A stretch of DNA of 64,000 bases from Hofstenia miamia (taxonomy: Eukaryota; Xenacoelomorpha; Acoela), in contig SCFE01000095.1 of assembly GCA_004352715.1 (NCBI GenBank), forward strand, positions 659,877-723,876, given 5' to 3'. Shown here in pieces: positions 45,395-64,000 of this stretch. Within the stretch, counting starts at the first letter, position 1, and the number at the start of each line of letters is the position of its first letter. The notes beneath the pieces were generated by a model. The model had not been told where the DNA came from. It saw only the letters and a list, made by a program, of their open reading frames with translations, and ran no database searches. A program made the translations under genes and the position numbers.

Positions 45395-46040
45395 CAAGAC
45401 TGCCGATTTCTCTTTTACATTAAACGAACATGACCTTACAAAAACGGAGGAAATTCTTGATCTCGGTGTATTTCTTCGCAGTAATTTAAAATGGGATAGG
45501 AACATAACTGCAAACTTGGAAAGTGTAATCAGGCGCTACACTTTATAAAGCGTTATGTCTCGAGAAATGCATCTTTGTACATGAAACCCAAACTTGTAAA
45601 ATCTTGCGTCATGTTCATACTACTTTATTGTTCAGCCGCCTGGTCACCCAATAGTCTGAAGTCACTTGAATCTTTCCATAAGAAAGCCCTAATCTGGGTA
45701 ACTGGAAAGAAAGACTATAAGAATCTGTTAATTTACCTGGGAGAATTGCCTATTTGTTATCAGCTTATATTGTCTGATCTGATTCTAATGTGGAAAATTG
45801 TCAATATCAAAGTCGATCTGGACATTCCTTCTTCCAGCACTTTCTGCATCTGTAGTTATGTAGATTATTCCGATAGTCCTCTGTTTCAGCTTCCAAGACT
45901 ACCAAGTTCAGCACAAACAACACGTTCTTCACTAGAACCGCTACTGCTGCAAACGAACTCTTAAAGCGTGTAGTTATTTCCTTCACGTGGCCCTTGGACA
46001 AATACAAGACAGCACTGAAAGCACATCTTTCTGCCATGGT
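45395..46040 (+). pseudogene. LINE reverse-transcriptase C-terminal relic
   Basis: Broken frames encode ILDLGVFLRSNLKWDRNITA, then after a shift KPKLVKSCVMFILLYCSAAW and SLKSLESFHKKALIWVTGKK. These match, in order, the post-reverse-transcriptase thumb region of the LINE at 46742-48202 (VKDLGIFLAVNLDWSHHISE, KTYIRPIILYGSVIW, LESFQSHVMKWITQG). It is an older related copy. Confidence 0.75.
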
Positions 46041-46225
46041 CATCTTCTATTTTAACCCTGCTGTTACGTGTACTTTTTATATAAAGTGCTTTTGAATTAA
46101 TTGTCGCTCTTAATTTTGTGCCTTGCTATTTATTTATGTTAATGTAACTTCTCCATTAGATAATACAAGTCTTTCAATAAGGTCAATCCATGGCCAGGTC
46201 ATGAAAAACAGCTTTCCTGATTGAC

Positions 46226-46561
46226 ATGATTCAAGAGGATTTGCTTCAGCATAATGCCGTACCGACAACTCCACTAGTCATCTTCAAGTACGATGTTGCT
46301 GAAATGATCATGAGTGCAAGTATGTCTCAGCACCTAAATGATGAACAGCATACAATTATTAAAAACATGCAGTCTATGATAGATGCCAAAATGAAGGATG
46401 CCATGACTTCTGAAAGTTCTTGGTCTCCGGAGAAGCAACAGGGAAACGCAGGGAAAATAATTAACCATTTTGCTGCATTAAAACTACCAATACCTAGCCC
46501 TTATATTGATGAAATAGATAAACTATTATATTTTTCAAACATCGTCAAATATTTTAAATGA
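46226..46561 (+). CDS. Unrecognised 111-codon ORF
   Basis: The frame includes ATG 46226 and runs to a TGA, encoding a mostly helical-looking protein (HLNDEQHTIIKNMQSMIDAK). Residue use looks like real protein but no family or motif is recognised. It lies between two LINE copies and may be part of a worn element. Confidence 0.3.
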   Translation: MIQEDLLQHNAVPTTPLVIFKYDVAEMIMSASMSQHLNDEQHTIIKNMQSMIDAKMKDAMTSESSWSPEKQQGNAGKIINHFAALKLPIPSPYIDEIDKLLYFSNIVKYFK

Positions 46562-46741
46562 CTAAGCCTATTTCCTTAAATGTGAATGAATTCTTGAACA
46601 GTCCAACTAAAAAGAATAGATTTAATTGATTTGCTAAAAACACCCAACCATTCGAATAGGGGGTTGTGACTGCAGCTCGATATTCAAATATAAGCGAAAT
46701 TTGAAAAAAATAACATTTGAACTATCGCAAGATATTTTTAA

Positions 46742-48202
46742 TTGGCACCACATTTCTTAAATCTTGTGAAGTTTATACTGGAATCAAAGACTTACCCTGA
46801 CAGCTGGAAGAAAATTGACATTCGACCTTTATTCAAGAAGGGAGACAAACACAATGTGGAATGCTACCGGCCAATAGCGTTTCTCAATAAATTATCTCTC
46901 GCCTTCGAAAGACTAATTTTTAACCGTTTATATGCTTTTGTTACTGCAAAAATTACTAAGGCACAGCATGGCTTCGTTAAAAGAAAATCAACTGTTACCC
47001 AACTCCTTGCCCACCTTCAACTAATATATGATGCTGTTGATAACAACGAGGATGTATTTACAATTTACCTTGATTTTGCAAAGGCTTTTGATAAGGTTGA
47101 CCACAGTATTCTTCTTCGAAAACTGAAGAATTTCGGAATTGGAGGATCTCTTCTTTGTCTACTATCCTCTTACTTGCAAGGCCGCCAACAACGTGTCGTG
47201 ATCAATAATCAATCCTCCCATTACATCAACGTTTGCAGTGGAGTACCACAAGGTTCTATCTTGGGACCTTTGTTATTCATTATTTTCATAAACGATCTTC
47301 CTGATGTATGTCGTTTCTCTCTACCTTTGCTTTTCGCTGATGATGCCAAAATTACAGGCCACTCTCTTCCAGAACTTCAAAATGATCTTATTTCACTTTC
47401 TAATTGGTGCAGTAATAATAAAATGATGTTCAATTCAAAGAAAACCGAGTTGCTTTACTTTAACTGTCCTAGAGAATTGTGGGGCTCGCCAGTAGCCATC
47501 CTTGATGACACTGACATTCGCATTACTGGAAATTATGTAAAAGATCTCGGTATTTTTCTTGCTGTGAACCTAGACTGGTCCCATCATATATCAGAGAAAC
47601 TCCGTTTGGCGTATACCAGGTGGACCACTTTAAAACGCTCTTTACCCAAATATGTCCCCGAATATATCAAACTAGTTTTATACAAAACATACATTCGACC
47701 CATCATACTTTACGGCTCCGTTATCTGGCACTGTAATAAAACGAATCTTATGAAATTAGAATCCTTCCAAAGCCACGTGATGAAATGGATTACACAGGGT
47801 ACATCATATATCGACCGCCTTCGTAAAATGCATATTCTTCCTTTTTCGCTCTGTTTACAGCAACTAGACATCCTTTTCCTGCACAAGTTGCTCACTGGGA
47901 AATATTCTGTAGATGTAGGATCGTACATTAATATCAAACAAGAGAAAGACTGTTATAATTTTAGAGATAGTACAAAGCGTTTTATCACGACAAAACATGT
48001 ACACAAACAATCTACGACTTTCTTTTACTTTAATAGAGTTACTGTTTTAGCGAATTACGTCGTTTCAAATACAGATATCGATCTAGCCGACCCATCCATT
48101 GAAACGCGAAACAAACTGACAAAACTCTTCTGGGAGTACTTCAATGAGAAATATGAAAGACACTCATGCAAGCAATTTTTAAAGTGTCTCTGTTGTAGCT
48201 AA
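46742..48202 (+). CDS. LINE (CR1/Jockey-type) reverse transcriptase, 5'-truncated
   Basis: A 486-codon frame directly follows a TAA and has no proper start, so it is the surviving 3' part of ORF2. Reverse-transcriptase motifs in order: PLFKKGDKHNVECYRPIAFL (fingers), FTIYLDFAKAFDKVDH (block A with the first catalytic Asp), SGVPQGSILGPLLFIIFIND (block B), LPLLFADDAKI (block C, FADD), then VKDLGIFL and the thumb. The endonuclease half is missing, as usual after incomplete target-primed reverse transcription. The frame is otherwise intact to its stop, so the insertion is young. It ends just before an (ACT)n tract. Confidence 0.92.
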   Translation: MAPHFLNLVKFILESKTYPDSWKKIDIRPLFKKGDKHNVECYRPIAFLNKLSLAFERLIFNRLYAFVTAKITKAQHGFVKRKSTVTQLLAHLQLIYDAVDNNEDVFTIYLDFAKAFDKVDHSILLRKLKNFGIGGSLLCLLSSYLQGRQQRVVINNQSSHYINVCSGVPQGSILGPLLFIIFINDLPDVCRFSLPLLFADDAKITGHSLPELQNDLISLSNWCSNNKMMFNSKKTELLYFNCPRELWGSPVAILDDTDIRITGNYVKDLGIFLAVNLDWSHHISEKLRLAYTRWTTLKRSLPKYVPEYIKLVLYKTYIRPIILYGSVIWHCNKTNLMKLESFQSHVMKWITQGTSYIDRLRKMHILPFSLCLQQLDILFLHKLLTGKYSVDVGSYINIKQEKDCYNFRDSTKRFITTKHVHKQSTTFFYFNRVTVLANYVVSNTDIDLADPSIETRNKLTKLFWEYFNEKYERHSCKQFLKCLCCS

Positions 48203-48232
48203 TTTATGTTGCTAAGCGCAAATAGTCTTTTA

Positions 48233-48250
48233 CTACTACTACTACTACAA
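48233..48250. repeat. (ACT)n tract at LINE 3' end
   Basis: Six ACT units about 30 bp after the LINE stop. CR1-group LINEs end in short tandem repeats instead of poly(A), so this is probably the element's 3' terminus. Confidence 0.7.
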
Positions 48251-48379
48251 GTAATTTCCGTTTTCATGTTTAATTAATAAATTTTTAAAATATAAATAAA
48301 ATTATCGAAATTTTGCTTGTATTTAAATATCGAGCTGATCGCGAAAATCGAACTGCAGTCATAACCTCTCGAATAGAAC

Positions 48380-50260
48380 AATTTAATCTAATTCATGAAG
48401 ACTCTAGTACTTTATTCTCTCAACACGGATTGCCATAATATTTTTAACCAAACACAATTCACTTCTCGAAAAACATAAATGTAGAATTGAGACATTTGTT
48501 ACAAATATAGTTTGCTGAAATTGCTGATATAGTGTATTAATGTTGTGTTACTTTAATCAGTTTCTCTTTGACTATTTAGTTAGTGACTGACTACAGAATA
48601 ATTCTTGATTTCCCGACCAAAAAAATTATTATTTTAATCCATATTGGCATGAATTTTCAATATTTACGAAACTATATTTTGATATTTTTATTTAATCACC
48701 AATTGAAATAGTCGCTAGCGTCTTAAGCGTTTGAGATATTTTGCATGTGGGAAAATGGGAGTTCCAACAGGAATTCCTGCGATTTCAATTTGGATCTTAT
48801 TTGTAAAGTTTTTCAAAGCAATTTTTGCATAATTGCACTTTCGTTGGACAGGTCAAATACTCATTCTGTTTAGTTTGCTCCACGCATATAGATATTGCAA
48901 ATTCGGTAACAGGCCCTTATTAGATAAGATGTGTTATTCTCGCTTTGCCCGCTAAATTGAATATTGATAATTTATATCAACGTCATTTAATCTAGTTGTT
49001 ATCCCCTGTGAACTTTTTTCGCCATAAAACGCCGCCTATCCTAACCTACAAATATTGTGGACCCGGTCTTATAGTATTCATCAAATTAACAAGATATGCA
49101 TTGAGCACTAAAAATGAAAAATGAATTGCAAATATTTATTCATTTTAGGTATTTCCATCTTTATTAATTCCCGTAAACGTTTATTTGGTGTTCTTGTCTT
49201 TAACTTTTTAATTGAAATCGTTGCCATTGACAGCTGGTCGTAAAACAGCTTATGCTTACTAGCTTAATATAATTTAACAGTATCTGGTTTTTAACAGATA
49301 CAGTTACATGTTATAATTTAGAGTTTTATTTTGAATGGCAATGTTTTGAATATTTATATCGTTTCACGCATGTACTATTGGCTTGTTCGTACAAGACTGC
49401 AAATTTTAAACATTAAAATTATAATTCGCATTTAAAGGATTCTCTGCAGCTTTCTTACGCATTTTAGATGTTCACTTGAAAATACACTGTTAAGGACAGT
49501 ATTGAAGCTTAATAACAGTTTTTCCAAAAATAGGCTTAGAATACAAACTTTGGCTTCCATATGCGACTCAAGTCGAACAAATTATTTTGATCTCGACAGC
49601 CCAATTCGACTTTCGTGCAAATGATTCACAATAATTCCCTTTCTCGGAGCGTTGAACGAAAGCCTTAAGTTATCTTAGAATTTCCGAATCAATTGCCACT
49701 AAATACAGATTTGATATTAATATTATTATACTCCGCATGCATAAATAGGCGGTGGCAGTAAAATCGTTTAGTGCTAGTTGTTCATTACTTAGCTAACGGT
49801 TCAAGAATTATTTTTTCTATATCCATAGCCAGGCTAAAATTTATACAGTAGTGGACATATTATATATAATTATTATATTACGTGTATAATATTTTTTATA
49901 AGATTATTGAATTAAAGCTTTACCTAATACAATTTAAGTAATTAATTTATATATTATGATAAATTGTGTTTTCAAAATATTTATGAGAAGGGAATTTTAG
50001 CGGATAGCGATATATCGGTAACGAAACCGACTTTTTATAAATTGATACTGATAAAAATACCCTTAAGCCGCTGAAAAACGATACCATAGCAATATAAATA
50101 TTTGCACTTTGTACTCAGTAGCTACATGGCTGTACATTCCAAAAGTAGAAATTGTAGATCACCGTTCAGCCTGCAGTTCTATTATTTTTCCACGGCCTGC
50201 AGCAACTTGAATACTTTTTATTCGGCCCAACGCAGCCCGTGGACCACGTGTGTCGATCTA
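48380..50260. other. Intergenic AT-rich stretch
   Basis: No gene or repeat recognised between the LINE-bearing element and the TA array at 50264. Confidence 0.6.
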
Positions 50261-50261
50261 G

Positions 50262-50263
<2 letters not shown>

Positions 50264-50296
<33 letters not shown>

Positions 50297-50394
50297 CTNN
50301 NNNNNNNNNNNNNNNNNNNNNNNNNNNNNNNNNNNNNNNNNNNNNNNNNNNNNNNNNNNNNNNNNNNNNNNNNNNNNNNNNNNNNNNNNNNNNN

Positions 50395-50427
<33 letters not shown>
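50264..50427. repeat. (TA)n array split by a 96-N gap
   Basis: TA units at 50264-50294 and 50395-50427 flank the gap 50299-50394. The array evidently broke the assembly. Confidence 0.95.
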
Positions 50428-50428
<1 letters not shown>

Positions 50429-50680
50429 TGCTATTTCTGCATGTATATGTTTCATTTGTAGCATGTAGTTTTCAATTGTTCCTGACTAAATATCTCCAAT
50501 ATGTGATATTCAAAAAAGATCAAAATTTTGCAATAATTTGACTTCTTTGCACAATTTTTGGAACCATATAATGTGTTGCAGGGTTTTCTTTTATGTATAT
50601 AGAGTAGGCTTGTGTGCCATAGAATTTATATGAAAAATATAAACTTACTGTACTACATTCAAGCAATGCATTTTGTCATT

Positions 50681-50682
<2 letters not shown>

Positions 50683-50713
<31 letters not shown>
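50683..50713. repeat. (TA)n microsatellite
   Basis: About 15 TA units. Confidence 0.95.
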
Positions 50714-50716
<3 letters not shown>

Positions 50717-51349
50717 CTGCATTAATATAATTAGCTTAATGGTGTTTCAACATTACTGGAAGCAATTTTTCTTTAAATGATCATTCAGTTATATAATTTA
50801 AGGAAATTACAATTGAATGATTTTTAAAAGTTTGAAAGTTTGTTCTTGTAATATGACTAAAATTATTCAGTCACATGGAGTTTTGATTAAGGATCTGGAT
50901 GGGGGTTACGGCCCCCCTTGGCTGCGGTAAATATTATAATTTTAAAATTATATGCTTATGCGTTTATTGCCAATGTTGAATCCAATCTAAAAATTAAAAT
51001 ATGCTCATGAATTTTAGTTAATGCTGGTAATCAACTCATCTTATAATGCAGTATTCAATTATTATTTATTTACCTATTTTTAAATTAAATTTATATCAAG
51101 CCACCATCCACCCGTTTAAAAATTGCTAGAACCGTCCTTTCTTACGAGAATTTATGTATATTCTTGGTATATAGACAGCTAGATATGAAACGAAATATTT
51201 GATATTACAACACATTGACCATTCTGAAATTTTTATCCAGTAATATCGTTGGCAATTACATTGCTTTGTGACAAAACTCAATCAATTTAATCGGCTACTC
51301 TCCCAAAACTTTTTGTACTATCATAGTATGTTAACGTTACAGATATCAT

Positions 51350-51990
51350 GGACGCAAGAGAAAATACATTCAAGTGCGATTCTCATCATACTCATCTTGG
51401 AGTTCAACTTGATGCAAACTTGAATTGCACTGGACATGTATTCCTGAATTTCCGCAAAGTTAATTCCCGCTCTATGCCTTCTTTCGTACTGTTGCCTTTA
51501 CTACCTCATTTGCTGTGAAACTCTCGTTTTTCCTTGTGCCATTCTTCACTATGCTTCTCCCTGTTGGTTTTGTGTAGTGCACGGTGCCAGAAATGTGTCT
51601 AAAGATTTCTCCCTTATCATACAAAGATGCTCTGCTCAAATTCTCCACTCTCTCGCTGTCACTCCACTTTCATGCCTGTGATCTCCTCCTGTTAAATCGT
51701 TTACTGACTTGCAATCAGGAACTTGATCCATATGATTTCATAAGGTTCCTACTCACTCTAACTGTGTTAGCACGCTCTTCGCTCGTCGCACCCTTCACAC
51801 ACTTTTTAATCGTGCTTGTGCTAATTTCTTCCTGACTCTCAACCCTCCAACTGCTATTGACTTTTTTTCTTCGACCGAGCTTCAAGAAATCTCTGATGCC
51901 TTTACTCTTTGTTGGTCCTTTCACTTGCATTGCTTGCTTATCCATCTGTTCCTACTTCATTCCCTGCGGCGGTCCTCGTTGCCGAATTAT
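51350..51990 (+). pseudogene. LINE ORF2 C-terminal relic
   Basis: Pieces in several plus frames resemble the end of a LINE ORF2: THLGVQLDANLNCTGHVF (thumb), FSLIIQRCSAQILHSLA, and RTLHTLFNRACANFFLTLNP. Its codon use is C- and T-rich, unlike the flanks and unlike the LINE at 46.7 kb, so it is a different LINE lineage. It lies about 0.5 kb upstream of the Src start. Confidence 0.5.
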
Positions 51991-52028
51991 TATTATTTGT
52001 TTGTAATGTTTTGCGTTCACTGGCCTAA

Positions 52029-52031
<3 letters not shown>

Positions 52032-52070
<39 letters not shown>
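52032..52070. repeat. (TA)n microsatellite upstream of Src
   Basis: About 19 TA units, 390 bp before the kinase start codon. Confidence 0.95.
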
Positions 52071-52073
<3 letters not shown>

Positions 52074-52461
52074 GCAGTTATACTATGTAAAATTGATTTT
52101 GTGCATTACTTACCGAAATTTTTCAATTTTCTCCCAAGCTACAGATCAGTTTGTCACTTGATTCAATTAAGATTTCTATAATCTATTTTATTTTTTTGTT
52201 AAATTACGCACGTAGCACTTTCAATTGAAGCGAACTACTACATTTTAACAAAGTTCCGCTGTTGTATTGTGATCATCAACAAAACTGTTTTATTCTAAAG
52301 AAATTCTACCATTATATCCTAATATATACTTATTTCAGTTGTTGGTTTTCCTCAATATTACACTTCTGTAAAATATTATAAAGTATTTCTCAGTAAAAAA
52401 TTGAGGGAACAACAGTTCAACAGTTTACAAATTTGTAAAATTTTTAATTTAGTTTTTGTAA

Positions 52462-63981
<11,520 letters not shown>

Positions 63982-64000
63982 GTAAGTGTAGACTATTGTT

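Larger units (their letters stand above)
46660..48368. mobile_element. Terminal-inverted-repeat element (8-bp TSD) carrying a LINE
   Basis: The ends GGGGTTGTGACTGCAGCTCG (46660) and, on the reverse strand, GAGGTTATGACTGCAGTTCG (48368) are inverted copies, about 50 bp long with gaps. They are flanked by a perfect 8-bp duplication TCGAATAG at 46652-46659 and 48369-48376. An 8-bp duplication fits the hAT or P superfamilies. Nearly the whole interior is a later LINE insertion, so the host element was probably a MITE of about 150 bp. Confidence 0.75.

Overview
The window is AT-rich animal DNA. Small exons with GT-AG splice sites sit in long introns packed with DNA transposons and LINE fragments. 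A heat-shock factor and a Src-family kinase show that it is metazoan. The transposon set (maT DD37D, DD41D, P/THAP, piggyBac, hAT, CR1-like LINEs) suggests an invertebrate; I cannot name the phylum. Draft-assembly marks are present: five N gaps, three single-N joins with duplicated flanks, and one exact Tn5 mosaic-end (sequencing adaptor) sequence.

Host genes, left to right. (1) About 3.66-8.67 kb, plus strand: the 3' end of a gene of unknown function, three exons. (2) 8.7-40.1 kb, minus strand: a heat-shock transcription factor split into at least 13 small exons, most too short to appear as long ORFs. Its DNA-binding domain is at 39.06-40.09 kb, its trimerisation coiled coil at 29.6-30.6 kb and its C-terminal region at 8.8-17.1 kb. 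Genes 1 and 2 converge, with poly(A) signals about 30 bp apart. (3) 52.46 kb to the right edge, plus strand: a Src-family tyrosine kinase, six exons, running off the window after the DFG motif. (4) 54.33-54.89 kb, minus strand: an intronless calmodulin-like EF-hand gene inside intron 2 of the kinase gene.

Mobile elements fill the rest. A hAT element with 8-bp target-site duplications (TSDs) lies at 0.93-3.65 kb. A P/THAP element (8-bp TSD) lies at 5.72-7.69 kb inside an older Tc1-like relic. An apparently intact DD37D mariner lies at 9.78-11.05 kb. A nested hAT/DD41D/MITE cluster occupies 17.3-20.5 kb. A piggyBac with a nested Tc1 relic occupies 23.1-26.7 kb. A second piggyBac relic and gap-broken CR1-like LINEs fill HSF intron 3. 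A Tigger-like non-autonomous element lies at 41.5-42.5 kb and an uncharacterised repetitive gene family at 43.0-44.7 kb. At 46.7-48.4 kb a terminal-inverted-repeat element with 8-bp TSDs has swallowed a 5'-truncated LINE. The kinase introns carry a short MITE, a DD41D relic and a foldback MITE. Many (TA)n arrays are present and several elements sit inside them.

The host genes do not form an operon. They are independent genes whose introns have been expanded by transposons.
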